Source of the DNA: Martelella radicis
GTDB taxonomy: Bacteria > Pseudomonadota > Alphaproteobacteria > Rhizobiales > Rhizobiaceae
Length of the DNA stretch: 64,000 nt
Reading direction: 5' to 3'
Assembly: GCF_014196625.1 (NCBI RefSeq)
Contig: NZ_JACIDZ010000001.1
Location: 1-64,000 of the forward strand
The notes under the pieces are model-generated. The model saw only the letters and a program-made list of their open reading frames with translations. It was not told the origin of the DNA and ran no database searches. Below, one piece after another: positions 29,658 to 38,580 of this stretch (positions are counted from its first letter, which is position 1; each line of letters begins with the position of its first letter). Both the position numbers and the translations under genes were made by a program.

Positions 29658-31043
29658 ATGACGATGATCCAATGTATTTCGCCGGTCGACGGATCGGTCT
29701 ATGCCGAGCGGGAGGCGGTTTCCGCCGCCACCGCTAGCGCCGCCGTTGCAAGGGCACGGGCTGCCCAGAAGGACTGGGCGAAGCGGCCGCTTGAAGAGCG
29801 GGTCTCGCTGGTTCAGGCCGGTATCAAGGCGCTCAATGCCATGAGCGACGAGGTGGTGCAGGAAATTGCCTGGATGATGGGCCGGCCGGTGCGCTATGGC
29901 GGCGAGTTTGGCGGCGTCAACGAGCGCGCCGACTATATGGGAAGCGTTGCGGCGGAAGGCCTTGCGCCGATCGCGCTGGAGGATAGCGGCACTTTTCGCC
30001 GTTATATCGCCCGCGAGCCGCACGGCGTCGTCTTCGTCATCGCGCCGTGGAACTACCCCTATCTGACGGCGATCAACACCATCGTTCCGGCGCTGATTGC
30101 CGGCAACGCAGTGATCATAAAACATGCCAGCCAGACGCTTCTGGTCGGCGAGCGCATCGTCAAGGCCTTCGTTTCGGCAGGCATTCCGGAAGACCTGTTC
30201 CAGAACATCTTTCTCGATCATGCGACGAGTTCCGAGCTGATCGCCGCAAAGAGCTTCGACTTCATCAACTTCACCGGATCGGTGGAAGGCGGACGCCAGA
30301 TCGAGCGCGCGGCGGCCGGCACCTTCACGCCGCTCGGGCTGGAGCTTGGCGGCAAGGATCCGGGCTATGTGATGGAGGATGCCGATCTTGAAGCGGCGGT
30401 CGCGACGCTGATGGATGCGGCAATGTTCAATGCCGGCCAGTGCTGCTGCGGTATCGAGCGCATCTATGTCACCGCAAGCCTCTATGACGCCTTCGTCGAA
30501 AAGGCGGCGGCCTTTGCCTCGGCCTACAAGCTCGGCAATCCGTTTGATGAGGCCACGACGCTCGGGCCGATGGCCAACAAGCGCTTCGCCGCCGTGGTGC
30601 GCAAGCAGATCGAACAGGCAATTGCCGCAGGCGCCAAGCCGCTGGTCGATCCGAAACTGTTCCCGGAAGATGATGGCGGTGCCTATCTCGCGCCGCAGGT
30701 TCTCGTCAATGTCGACCATTCGATGGACGTGATGCGCGAGGAGAGTTTCGGCCCGGTTGTCGGCATCATGAAGGTCTCCTCGGACGAGGAAGCGCTTTCC
30801 CTGATGAATGACAGCCAGTACGGGCTGACGGCATCGCTCTGGACCGCCGACCCCGAACGCGCGGCAGCCCTTGGCGCCCGGATCGAAACCGGCACCGTGT
30901 TCATGAACCGCGCGGACTATCTCGATCCGGGCCTTTGCTGGACGGGCTGCAAGAACACCGGCCGCGGCGGTTCGCTCTCCATTATCGGCTACCACAACCT
31001 GACCCGGCCGAAGTCGTACCATCTGAAGAAAGTCACACAATGA
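29658..31043 (+). CDS. NAD(P)-dependent aldehyde dehydrogenase
   Basis: The 461-residue protein has the aldehyde dehydrogenase fold: the cofactor site APWNYPYLTAINTIVPALIAGNAVI, the catalytic base region LELGGKDPGYV and the nucleophile region FNAGQCCCGIERIYV. The C-terminus SYHLKK is typical of succinate-semialdehyde or gamma-glutamyl-aldehyde-type enzymes. I chose the ATG at 29658, eight bases after AGGA; ATGs at 29649 and 29664 are alternatives. It overlaps the next gene by ATGA. Confidence 0.9.
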   Translation: MTMIQCISPVDGSVYAEREAVSAATASAAVARARAAQKDWAKRPLEERVSLVQAGIKALNAMSDEVVQEIAWMMGRPVRYGGEFGGVNERADYMGSVAAEGLAPIALEDSGTFRRYIAREPHGVVFVIAPWNYPYLTAINTIVPALIAGNAVIIKHASQTLLVGERIVKAFVSAGIPEDLFQNIFLDHATSSELIAAKSFDFINFTGSVEGGRQIERAAAGTFTPLGLELGGKDPGYVMEDADLEAAVATLMDAAMFNAGQCCCGIERIYVTASLYDAFVEKAAAFASAYKLGNPFDEATTLGPMANKRFAAVVRKQIEQAIAAGAKPLVDPKLFPEDDGGAYLAPQVLVNVDHSMDVMREESFGPVVGIMKVSSDEEALSLMNDSQYGLTASLWTADPERAAALGARIETGTVFMNRADYLDPGLCWTGCKNTGRGGSLSIIGYHNLTRPKSYHLKKVTQ

Positions 31044-32185
31044 GCTTCACAGCCAACTGGAGTTATCCGACCACGATCAAGTTCGGCGCAGGCCGCATCG
31101 CCGAACTTGCCGATGCCTGCAAGAGCCTCGGCATGACCAATCCCCTGCTGGTGACCGACAAGGGGCTGGCCAGCCTGCCGATCACGAAAGATGCGCTGAG
31201 GATTTTGACCGAGGGCGGTCTTGATACGGCATTGTTCTCCGATGTCGATCCCAATCCGAACGAGAAGAACCTTGCCGCCGGCATCGCCGCCTTCAAGGAG
31301 GGCGGCCATGACGGCGTGATCGCCTTTGGCGGCGGCTCCGGTCTCGATCTCGGCAAGCTGGTGGCGATGATGGCGGGCCAGACCCTGCCGGTCTGGGACT
31401 TCGAGGATATCGGCGACTGGTGGACGAGGGCCGATGCCTATGCGATTGCGCCGATCGTGGCGGTGCCGACAACGGCGGGTACGGGCTCCGAGGTCGGCCG
31501 GGCAGGGGTGCTGACCAATTCTGAGACCCATGTGAAGAAGATCATCTTCCACCCGAAGCTTCTGCCTGGCGTGGTGATCTGCGATCCGGAACTGACGGTC
31601 GGCATGCCGAAGATCATCACCGCCGGCACCGGGCTTGATGCCTTTGCCCACTGCCTGGAGGCCTATTGCTCGCCGCATTATCACCCGATGTCCCACGGCA
31701 TCGCGCTCGAAGGCATGCGGCTGGTGAAGGACAATCTGCCGCGCGTCTACAACGATCCGGAAGACCTGGAGGCACGCGCCGAGATGATGAGCGCCGCCGC
31801 CATGGGCGCGGTCGCCTTCCAGAAGGGGCTCGGCGCGATCCACGCGATCTCGCATCCGCTCGGTGCCGTCTACAACACCCATCACGGAATGACAAACGCC
31901 GTGGTCATGCCGCCGGTGCTGCGCTTCAACCGCGAGATGATCGCCGACAAGCTGAAGCTTGCCGCTGACTATCTCGGCATTTCGGGCGGCTATGACGGGT
32001 TCTACAACTTCGTGCTGGAGTTCCGGGCCGAGCTTGGCGTGCCGAAGAACCTGAGCGAAATGGGGATAGCCCCCGACCGGATCGACGAACTCGCCGTGAT
32101 GGCGCTGGACGACCCGAGCACGGGGGGCAACCCGGTCGAGATGACGCTGGAAAACACCAAAGCGCTTCTGGCCGATTGCTTCTGA
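31040..32185 (+). CDS. Iron-containing (group III) alcohol dehydrogenase
   Basis: Group III alcohol dehydrogenases oxidise alcohols with NAD and an iron or zinc ion. The 381-residue protein has the nucleotide site FGGGSGLDLGKLVAMM, the motif VPTTAGTGSEVGRAG, and metal ligands in GLDAFAHCLEAYCSPHYHP and ISHPLGAVYNTHHG. The start at 31040 overlaps the aldehyde dehydrogenase stop, so the two enzymes are made together and probably act in sequence, alcohol to aldehyde to acid. Confidence 0.92.
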   Translation: MSFTANWSYPTTIKFGAGRIAELADACKSLGMTNPLLVTDKGLASLPITKDALRILTEGGLDTALFSDVDPNPNEKNLAAGIAAFKEGGHDGVIAFGGGSGLDLGKLVAMMAGQTLPVWDFEDIGDWWTRADAYAIAPIVAVPTTAGTGSEVGRAGVLTNSETHVKKIIFHPKLLPGVVICDPELTVGMPKIITAGTGLDAFAHCLEAYCSPHYHPMSHGIALEGMRLVKDNLPRVYNDPEDLEARAEMMSAAAMGAVAFQKGLGAIHAISHPLGAVYNTHHGMTNAVVMPPVLRFNREMIADKLKLAADYLGISGGYDGFYNFVLEFRAELGVPKNLSEMGIAPDRIDELAVMALDDPSTGGNPVEMTLENTKALLADCF

Positions 32186-32235
32186 GAGGCTTTCGCCTCG
32201 TTTTCGAAGGGCGTCGCTGTCGCGGCGCCCTTTTT
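32186..32235. terminator. Double terminator between convergent genes
   Basis: Two hairpins follow the alcohol dehydrogenase: GAGGC-TTTC-GCCTC at 32186-32199 followed by GTTTT, and GGGCGTCGC-TGTC-GCGGCGCCC at 32209-32230 followed by TTTTT. They close the plus-strand operon just before the end of the minus-strand gene at 32238. Confidence 0.8.
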
Positions 32236-32237
32236 CG

Positions 32238-32897
32238 TTATCCGGCCGCCTCCAGAATATCGTCCTTCGCCTTGTCGAGGTCGCTCCGCACCAGTGCTGT
32301 CAGAAGGCGAGGCAGTGCCTTCCTGCTACCGGCAAGGGATGCCAGGCTGTCGGCGTTTGCCGGCAGGCCGAGGCTTTCGGCGGCCTTTGCCGCGCGGGCG
32401 TCGCAGAACGGATAGTGTTCCTCCCAGGCGAGCTGGACCTCGCGGAAGAAGATATCCGCGCCGGTCTCACCAATGCCCTTGAACGCCTTCAAGCGCTTGC
32501 GCTCTTCAGAAGGCTCACGCCCGGCATCGTCCCTCAGCCTGCGCAGATCGCCGCCATAATTCTTGTCCAGCAGGTCGAGCGTGTCGGCCAGATAGCGCGC
32601 CGTGCTTTCGTCATAGCGCGCATAGCCGTTCTCGTTCAGCACCTTCACCCGCTCCTCCCAGGAGGTGGCGGCCATCTTGTCGGGTGTTGTCCAACCCGCA
32701 TCGAAAAGGGCTTTGGTGGCTTCCTGTGCCTTGTCCGCGCCGATCCGCGCACTCATCAACAGCGCGCAGACGAGCCACTGGAACAGCGGCGCCGGTGTGT
32801 TCTTCGCCACATCGATTCCGAGCATTTCGGCATGGCTCTCCGGATAGCGGTCCAGAACCGCCTTCACGATTGCTTTCTCCTGCGCATTCGCTGCCAT
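32238..32897 (-). CDS. HhH-GPD-like (endonuclease III-type) DNA-repair protein
   Basis: The 219-residue protein looks like a member of the helix-hairpin-helix base-excision glycosylase superfamily: an all-helical domain with LFQWLVCALLMSARIGADKAQEA and an HhH segment LKAFKGIGETGADIFFREVQ near residue 135. The usual catalytic lysine-aspartate arrangement and four-cysteine iron-sulphur loop of endonuclease III are not evident, so activity is uncertain. I chose the ATG at 32897, after AAGGAGAGCAGGAG; the longer frame to 32996 lacks support. It is convergent with the alcohol dehydrogenase. Confidence 0.7.
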   Translation of the reverse strand: MAANAQEKAIVKAVLDRYPESHAEMLGIDVAKNTPAPLFQWLVCALLMSARIGADKAQEATKALFDAGWTTPDKMAATSWEERVKVLNENGYARYDESTARYLADTLDLLDKNYGGDLRRLRDDAGREPSEERKRLKAFKGIGETGADIFFREVQLAWEEHYPFCDARAAKAAESLGLPANADSLASLAGSRKALPRLLTALVRSDLDKAKDDILEAAG

Positions 32898-33013
32898 CTC
32901 CTGCTCTCCTTGAACCATGACTGCGTGTGCGGGCATAGCCCGCGCTTTTCCGTCCAACACACGTGAGCGATGGATGTTCCGGCGGAAGAGTTGCATCCGA
33001 CCTTCGAAACAGT

Positions 33014-33055
33014 CTAGATCACCGGGCGGCTAATCTTAACCGCCCGGTGATCTAG
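33014..33055. repeat. Long perfect inverted repeat
   Basis: CTAGATCACCGGGCGG at 33014-33029 and its exact complement at 33040-33055 enclose a ten-base loop (CTAATCTTAA); three more pairs can form inside. A T-rich tail follows on the plus strand. It lies upstream of DUF1467, at the right edge of the first accessory block, and could be a terminator, a regulator site or a recombination mark. Confidence 0.75.
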
Positions 33056-33068
33056 CTCTTTGTTTTAC

Positions 33069-33113
33069 GCATCGGGTTATCGAAAAACCGGTAGCCACTT
33101 TTTCGCCCGATGC
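33069..33113. repeat. Intergenic mosaic repeat, copy 1
   Basis: GCATCGGG at 33069-33076 and CCCGATGC at 33106-33113 enclose a segment with GAAAAACCGG and CTTTTTCG. The same plan occurs at 35943-35988 upstream of lolC (GCATCGG, GAAAACCGG, TTTTCGG, CGATGC). These are recognisable rhizobial-type intergenic repeats. Confidence 0.65.
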
Positions 33114-33154
33114 TCCAGGTGTCGTCGAGGCGCAATGTCAGGAGGGAGGAAATC

Positions 33155-33421
33155 TTGTCGCTGTTTTCCGCATTCGCGGTCTATTTCGTCATCTGGTGGA
33201 TCACGCTGTTTGCGGTCCTGCCCTTCGGCCTGCGTACCCAGGACGAGGAGGGCGAGGTCGTGCCCGGCACCACGGCAAGCGCGCCGCACCGCTTTCGCCC
33301 GTGGCGCGTGGTCTTCTGGACCTCGCTGGTGGCGGCTGTCGTCTTCGCCGCTTGGTATGTGGTGGTGATCGTCCTGGGCTACGGGCTCGAGGACCTCTCA
33401 GCCCTGTTCTGGACGCCTTGA
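33155..33421 (+). CDS. DUF1467 small membrane protein
   Basis: The 88-residue protein has two membrane helices (about residues 3-22 and 57-80) around the conserved loop LPFGLRTQDEEGEVVPGTTASAPHRF, the signature of DUF1467. Function is unknown. I chose the TTG at 33155 after AGGAGGGAGGA; the frame also runs from an ATG at 33110 without a ribosome site. In related rhizobia this gene normally sits just before proS. Here an outer-membrane protein gene lies between them. Confidence 0.85.
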   Translation: MSLFSAFAVYFVIWWITLFAVLPFGLRTQDEEGEVVPGTTASAPHRFRPWRVVFWTSLVAAVVFAAWYVVVIVLGYGLEDLSALFWTP

Positions 33422-33422
33422 G

Positions 33423-34043
33423 CTAGAACCGCATGCGCAGGAATGCGCTGCCGAGGCCGTAATCATAGTCCCTGGCTCCGTTGTCGCCGGTCGACTGCCC
33501 GTATTCGAAGCGCGCGCCGAGTTCGAGGTCGGTGGGGAAGAACTTGATGCTGGTCTCGAGACCGCCAAAGAAGGCGCCGCTGTCGATGTCGGTCGGCGAG
33601 AAACGGGTGTTGTTCTCGATCCTGACATCGCCATAGATCTGCCGGTAGCCGGCATAGGGCGAAAGCGTGACGAGGCCGAGATTGCCCTTGGCCGCGACAT
33701 ATGCCCCGAGAGAACTGAGCTGCGTATCCGTCTTGCCGCCGCCGGTTCGCGTCTCGATCTCCTGCGTGGTGCCGCCGAGCGAGACGTAGCCGGTCATGCC
33801 CGCGCAGAAATTGACCGGTCCCTTGCTGCAGATGCCGAGCCGGCCGTCGATGCCCCAATAGGTATCGGCGATGATGTCGTCGAGCGCGTCTTCGTTCATA
33901 TGCAGCATGAGGGCGGCGGGACCGCCGGAAAGGTCGAGATAGAATGCATCGGAAAGATCGGCGGCTTCGGCGGATGCCGGAAGGGCGGCAAGGCCTGCGA
34001 GAGCCGCCATGGCGGCAATCGATGGTAACTGGTTGCAGGTCAC
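33423..34043 (-). CDS. Outer-membrane beta-barrel protein
   Basis: The 206-residue protein begins with a signal peptide (hydrophobic MAALAGLAALPASAEA, cleavage near residue 27), continues with alternating beta-strands and ends in LGSAFLRMRF, with the terminal phenylalanine expected for outer-membrane barrels. Two cysteines (ICSKG, NFCAG) may pair. The start is a GTG at 34043; AGAGGA lies rather far upstream, so the exact start is uncertain. It is convergent with DUF1467 and separates it from proS. Function not recognised. Confidence 0.75.
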   Translation of the reverse strand: MTCNQLPSIAAMAALAGLAALPASAEAADLSDAFYLDLSGGPAALMLHMNEDALDDIIADTYWGIDGRLGICSKGPVNFCAGMTGYVSLGGTTQEIETRTGGGKTDTQLSSLGAYVAAKGNLGLVTLSPYAGYRQIYGDVRIENNTRFSPTDIDSGAFFGGLETSIKFFPTDLELGARFEYGQSTGDNGARDYDYGLGSAFLRMRF

Positions 34044-34613
34044 GGCCGTTCATATCCTCTCACGCGAAATCCTCAGGCCGTTTTCCGGCAATCGGTGAAA
34101 GGGGTCAATGCGCGCGGGCATCACGCTTCAGGGTGTGGCAAACAAAGTATTAAAAACGCCTGGCTCTACGAAGTTTTCAAAGAACAAAAAAAAACAAGGC
34201 CTCAGGCCTTGTTTTTCAAGTATCGCGTGATCCGTTCCGTTGCCGGGGCTGCGAACAAGCGCGCCAGGATCGATCCTCCCAAGACTTGACCGCGAAGAAA
34301 AGGCAAGAATTTAAGCTCCCTGCCTGTTTTATGGGCTTAACCTAGCCCAATGATTGGGCTTTGTCATCCCTTATTTTGCATTTTTGCGACAGTCCCAAAG
34401 GTTTTTCAGTTTGACAATGACTTTATTGTGTTCTGCAACGTTTCAAGTGCTTGACATTCGTCAGGGCGCGTAAATCGCCTCCTTCTCGCCAGATGTTCGC
34501 AAGAAGTTTCGCGGCTTTAATTCTGAGGAAGAAGTCGCTAAAAGGGCCGGGAATAAAACCAATATGCAATCGATTCCCGGCATGCCGGGATGGCGACAAG
34601 AAAGCAGCCTCAG
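34044..34613. promoter_or_regulatory. proS upstream region
   Basis: This 570-base gap has no convincing gene. It is AT-richer than its surroundings. A bidirectional terminator lies at 34184-34217. Candidate -35 hexamers TTGACA occur at 34411-34416 and 34451-34456; I could not confirm matching -10 boxes. A GGGC-rich pair of short hairpins lies near 34331-34361 (GGGCTTAACCTAGCCC, then a GCCC/GGGC pair). It should carry the promoter of proS-lolC-lolD and of the divergent outer-membrane protein gene. Confidence 0.45.
34184..34217. terminator. Bidirectional intrinsic terminator
   Basis: ACAAGGCC at 34194-34201 pairs with GGCCTTGT at 34205-34212 around a TCA loop, with an A-run before and a T-run after, so it can work in both directions. 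No gene ends directly at it, which hints that a gene was lost here. Confidence 0.75.
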
Positions 34614-35942
34614 ATGCGTCTTTCCCGTTATTTCCTGCCGATCCTGAAGGAAAATCCCAAGGAGGCGGAAATCGTCTCGCACCGCTTCATGCTGCGTGCG
34701 GGCATGATCCGCCAGCACGGGCAGGGGATTTATTCCTGGCTTCCGCTCGGCAAGCGGGTCCTCGACAAGGTCAACCGCATCATCCGCGAAGAACAGGACC
34801 GTTCCGGCGCTGTCGAGCTTCTGATGCCGACCATGCAATCTGCCGATCTTTGGATCGAGAGCGGGCGCTACGAGGCCTATGGCAAGGAGATGCTGCGGAT
34901 CACCGACCGGCAGGATCGCGCCATGCTGTTCGGCCCGACCAATGAGGAGATGATCACCGAGATCTTCCGCTCCTCGGTTAAGTCCTACAAGCAGCTGCCG
35001 CTCAATCTCTACCACATTCAGTGGAAGTTCCGCGACGAGATCCGCCCGCGTTTCGGCACCATGCGCTCGCGCGAATTCATGATGAAGGATGCCTATTCCT
35101 TCGATCTGACGCGCGAGGGGGCCGAGCATTCCTACCGCAAGATGTTCGCCGCTTATCTCAGAACCTTTGACCGGCTTGGCCTGCGCGCCATTCCCATGCG
35201 CGCCGATACAGGTCCCATCGGCGGCAATCTCAGCCATGAATTCATCATTCTGGCCGAGACCGGTGAATCGGAAGTCTTCTGCCACCGCGATTTCGTCAAG
35301 TTCGACATTCCGGCCGAAGACCTCGACTTCGACAATGTCGAAAAGCTGCAGGGCATTTTCGACCAGTGGACCTCGCTTTATGCCGCCACCGACGAGATGC
35401 ATGACGCGGACGCCTTCGATGCGCTGCCGGAAGGTGAGCGGCTTTCCGCGCGCGGCATCGAGGTTGGTCACATCTTCTATTTCGGCACCAAATATTCCGA
35501 GCCGATGAACGCCATGGTCCAGGGCCCCGACGGCAAGGAGCATCCCGTCCACATGGGGTCCTACGGCATCGGCCCGACGCGCCTTGTTCCCGCCATCATC
35601 GAAGCCTCTCATGACGAGAACGGGATCATCTGGCCGGACTCGGTTGCGCCCTTCGACGCGGTGATCATCAACATGAAGGTGTCTGACGAGGCCTGCGGCT
35701 CCGTTTCGGAACGGCTCTACGAGGCGCTTTCCAATGCCGGCCTCGATGTCCTCTATGACGATACCGATGAGCGCGCGGGGGCGAAATTCGCGACCGCCGA
35801 CCTGATCGGCGTGCCGAACCAGATCGTTGTCGGCCCGCGCGGCGTGGCCGCCGGCGAGGTCGAGGTGAAGAACCGCAGGTCCGGCGAACGCGTGGCGATG
35901 TCGGTGGATGCCGCGATTGCCAGGCTGACCGCCGGGCGCTAG
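34614..35942 (+). CDS. proS: Proline--tRNA ligase (short bacterial type)
   Basis: The enzyme charges tRNA-Pro with proline. The 442-residue product shows class II synthetase motif 1 ([16 protein letters not shown]), motif 2 ([26 protein letters not shown]), motif 3 ([17 protein letters not shown]) and the C-terminal anticodon-binding domain. It lacks the large editing insertion domain of E. coli ProRS, as expected for alphaproteobacteria. I chose the ATG at 34614 ([19 protein letters not shown]), the usual family start, over 34590. Confidence 0.96.
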   Translation: MRLSRYFLPILKENPKEAEIVSHRFMLRAGMIRQHGQGIYSWLPLGKRVLDKVNRIIREEQDRSGAVELLMPTMQSADLWIESGRYEAYGKEMLRITDRQDRAMLFGPTNEEMITEIFRSSVKSYKQLPLNLYHIQWKFRDEIRPRFGTMRSREFMMKDAYSFDLTREGAEHSYRKMFAAYLRTFDRLGLRAIPMRADTGPIGGNLSHEFIILAETGESEVFCHRDFVKFDIPAEDLDFDNVEKLQGIFDQWTSLYAATDEMHDADAFDALPEGERLSARGIEVGHIFYFGTKYSEPMNAMVQGPDGKEHPVHMGSYGIGPTRLVPAIIEASHDENGIIWPDSVAPFDAVIINMKVSDEACGSVSERLYEALSNAGLDVLYDDTDERAGAKFATADLIGVPNQIVVGPRGVAAGEVEVKNRRSGERVAMSVDAAIARLTAGR

Positions 35943-36044
35943 CGCATCGGCCCGAAAACCGGAATCGATTTTCGGAAAGCACGATGCGTAGTTTCAATAG
36001 GTTAGAGCGTCCTTTGTGCGTCCGAATGGACGCACGGCGCTCTA
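35943..36044. repeat. Intergenic mosaic repeats between proS and lolC
   Basis: Two adjacent palindromic units are seen. The first (35943-35988) has GCATCGG, GAAAACCGG, TTTTCGG and CGATGC arms as in the copy at 33069. The second (36003-36044) has TAGAGCG and CGCTCTA as outer arms and a GTGCGTCC-GAAT-GGACGCAC hairpin at 36016-36035. Both units look like known rhizobial intergenic elements. Confidence 0.7.
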
Positions 36045-36058
36045 GGGAGTGAGACCAG

Positions 36059-37354
36059 ATGGCCTCGGCCGACAAGGCAATTGACGACATCCCCGCGAAA
36101 GCGAAGCCGTTTTCCGTTTTCGAACGCATGGTGGCATGGCGCTATCTTCGCTCGCGCCGCAAGGAAGCCTTCATTTCGGTGATCGCCGGCTTCTCCTTCC
36201 TCGGCATCATGCTCGGCGTTGCCACGCTGATCATCGTCATGGCGGTGATGAACGGGTTTCGCACCGAGCTCGTCAGCCGCATTCTCGGCATCAACGGCCA
36301 TATCGTGGTGCTGCCGGCGGGCGAACCCTTTCCCGATTACGCCGCACTGACCGAGCGCCTTGAGGGCGTCGACGGGGTGCGGCTCGCCTTTCCGCTTGTG
36401 GAAGGCCAGGCGCTCGTCTCCGGCGTGCGCGGGGCGGGCAGCGGCGCTCTGGTGCGCGGCATCAGGCCCGACGACATGCTGAAGCTCAGCACGGTCTCCG
36501 ACAATATCGTCGAGGGCGACATGGTCGGCTATACGGCCGGCGAGGGGGTTCTCATCGGCTCGCGCATGGCCGCTTCGCTCGGGCTTTTCGCCGGCGACAA
36601 GATCACGCTGATCTCGCCGGAGGGCGACGTGACCCCCTTCGGCGTCAATCCGCGGGTCAAGGCCTACACGATCTCCGGCGTTTTCGAGATCGGCATGTCG
36701 GAATATGACGCCTCGATCATCTTCATGCCGCTTGCGGAGGCGCAGGCCTATTTCAACGCCGGCGGCCATGTGCAGAGCATCGAGGTGTTCGTCGATCATC
36801 CCGATGACGTCGATCAGGTGATCCCGAAGCTGCGCGAGGCCGCCGGCGAGGACATCGTGATCACCGACTGGCGACAGACCAACCAGACCTTCTTCTCAGC
36901 ACTTGAGGTGGAGCGCAATGTCATGTTCATGATCCTGACGCTGATCGTGATCGTCGCCGCGCTCAACATCATTTCCGGACTGATCATGCTGGTGAAGGAC
37001 AAGGGCCCCGATATCGCGATCCTGCGCACGATGGGGGCGACCTCGGGCGCGATCATGCGCATATTCTTCATGACCGGGGCTGCGATCGGCATTGTCGGCA
37101 CGCTTGCGGGCGTGTTTCTCGGCGTCATCGTCTGCCTCAACATCGAATCGATCCGCCAGTTCTTCTCCTGGGTGACCGGCACGGTGCTGTTCGATCCTCA
37201 GCTCTATTTCCTTTCCACGCTTCCGGCGGAAATGAGCCTCGGGGAGACGATGACGGTGGTGATCATGTCGCTGACGCTTTCCTTCATCGCGACGATCTTT
37301 CCGGCCTGGCGCGCCTCCCGGCTCGATCCGGTCCAGGCGCTGCGCTACGAATAG
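36059..37354 (+). CDS. lolC: Lipoprotein-releasing ABC transporter permease (LolC/E type)
   Basis: LolCDE frees outer-membrane-bound lipoproteins from the inner membrane. The 431-residue protein has one N-terminal helix (around residue 45, FLGIMLGVATLIIVMAVMNGF), a large periplasmic domain (about 70-275) and three C-terminal helices of the FtsX type, with LRTMGATSGAIMRIFF in the coupling region. A single lolC/E gene beside lolD is usual in alphaproteobacteria, which use a homodimer. lolD starts 12 bases downstream. Confidence 0.93.
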   Translation: MASADKAIDDIPAKAKPFSVFERMVAWRYLRSRRKEAFISVIAGFSFLGIMLGVATLIIVMAVMNGFRTELVSRILGINGHIVVLPAGEPFPDYAALTERLEGVDGVRLAFPLVEGQALVSGVRGAGSGALVRGIRPDDMLKLSTVSDNIVEGDMVGYTAGEGVLIGSRMAASLGLFAGDKITLISPEGDVTPFGVNPRVKAYTISGVFEIGMSEYDASIIFMPLAEAQAYFNAGGHVQSIEVFVDHPDDVDQVIPKLREAAGEDIVITDWRQTNQTFFSALEVERNVMFMILTLIVIVAALNIISGLIMLVKDKGPDIAILRTMGATSGAIMRIFFMTGAAIGIVGTLAGVFLGVIVCLNIESIRQFFSWVTGTVLFDPQLYFLSTLPAEMSLGETMTVVIMSLTLSFIATIFPAWRASRLDPVQALRYE

Positions 37355-37366
37355 CGGGAGAATATT

Positions 37367-38056
37367 TTGGCCAATCCGTCTCTGGAACTGAAATCGATCG
37401 TGCATGAATACGGGCAGGGCGACAGCGTGCTGCAGATTCTGAAGGGCGCTTCGATGAAACTGATGCCAGGCGAAATGGTGGCGCTGGTGGCGCCTTCTGG
37501 AACCGGCAAATCAACCCTGCTCCAGATCGCGGGGCTGCTGGAGAAGCCGACCTCGGGCGAGGTTTTTCTTAACGGGCGCGAGGCGAGCGCGCTGGATGAT
37601 GACGCCCGTACCGCCTTCCGGCGCAATGATGTCGGCTTCGTCTACCAGTTTCATCATCTCCTGCCGGAATTCACCGCGCGCGAAAACGTCATGCTGCCGC
37701 AGCTGATTGCCGGTCTCTCCCCGCGCGAGGCGGCCGAGCGCGCCGACCAGATGCTCGATTATCTGAAGATCGGCCACCGCGCCGATCACCGCCCGGCCGA
37801 GCTTTCCGGCGGCGAACAGCAACGCGTCGCGATCGGCCGCGCCGTTGCCAATGCGCCGCGCCTTCTGCTTGCCGACGAACCGACTGGCAATCTCGATCCC
37901 GGCACGGCCGGTTATGTTTTCGAGGCGCTCGAGGCGCTTGTCCGCCAGTCCGGCCTGTCGGCGCTGATCGCCACGCACAATCTTGAGATCGCCGCGCGAA
38001 TGGACCGGCGCGTGACCCTTCAGGACGGTCTGGTCGTTGATCGCGACGCCGACTGA
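37367..38056 (+). CDS. lolD: Lipoprotein-releasing ABC transporter ATP-binding protein
   Basis: LolD is the ATPase of the lipoprotein release system. The 229-residue protein shows Walker A ([11 protein letters not shown]), the signature [14 protein letters not shown], Walker B ([12 protein letters not shown]) and the family's Q-loop region [10 protein letters not shown]. The start is a TTG at 37367 following CGGGAG. In related genomes dnaE normally follows closely; here dnaE is 25 kb away. Confidence 0.94.
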   Translation: MANPSLELKSIVHEYGQGDSVLQILKGASMKLMPGEMVALVAPSGTGKSTLLQIAGLLEKPTSGEVFLNGREASALDDDARTAFRRNDVGFVYQFHHLLPEFTARENVMLPQLIAGLSPREAAERADQMLDYLKIGHRADHRPAELSGGEQQRVAIGRAVANAPRLLLADEPTGNLDPGTAGYVFEALEALVRQSGLSALIATHNLEIAARMDRRVTLQDGLVVDRDAD

Positions 38057-38580
38057 AGCATCGGGCTTCGGACCCGCTCCTCACCTTTTTTCCGCGAACT
38101 CCGCCAAGCGCCCGGTGTGTGTGCTTTCTTTCCGGACGGGCGGCCCGCCCTGCCAGTCCCGGTTCGTCCGTCTTGGCCTCCTCCCGAGCGGCGAAGGTGA
38201 GGACAAAACACATTTTTCTTTATTGTCTCCTTGCTAAATAGGAAAATTATCCTATATTGCCAAACACAACCTATGGTTAAAGTGATTCAAATGAGCCAGC
38301 ATTTCGGGTGTCATAAGTGGGCACGCAGTAAAGTTTAAGATAATGTCGTGCGTTAGTGAAAAACATGTAACGAATATTTGTCGAAATAAAAATGTGTATT
38401 TAAATCATATCGGAAATTTTATATTTACTAGTAATGAATATATATATGGATTTTTCATAGTTTCTACATGTAATAATATAAAAATATTCGTATTTACTTT
38501 GATGATACTGTAGTTATAATTGTAATAGTAATGAGTGCTCGTAACGGTTGGTGAGGCTTCAAAACAAGAGAGGTTTTGGC
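38057..38580. other. AT-rich foreign-looking spacer after lolD
   Basis: The first 170 bases are GC-rich and carry long-range inverted arms CCTCACCTT (38079-38087) and AAGGTGAGG (38194-38202). From about 38215 to 38540 the sequence is strongly AT-rich, with many ATAT and TTTA runs, unlike anything else in the window. No gene is seen. It marks the left edge of the second accessory block and should hold the promoter of the gene at 38581. Confidence 0.7.
38238..38255. promoter_or_regulatory. Palindrome, candidate operator
   Basis: ATAGGA-AAATTA-TCCTAT is an inverted repeat with six-base arms and a six-base centre, placed about 330 bases upstream of the small regulator-like gene at 38581. It may be a repressor site. 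Confidence 0.4.

Noticed and set aside
29493-31040. 515-codon minus-strand open frame opposite the aldehyde dehydrogenase
   Set aside because: Antisense of a gene with clear catalytic motifs; composition typical of a reverse frame.
34095-34289. 64-codon plus-strand frame upstream of proS
   Set aside because: It spans the bidirectional terminator and has no ribosome site or recognisable motif.
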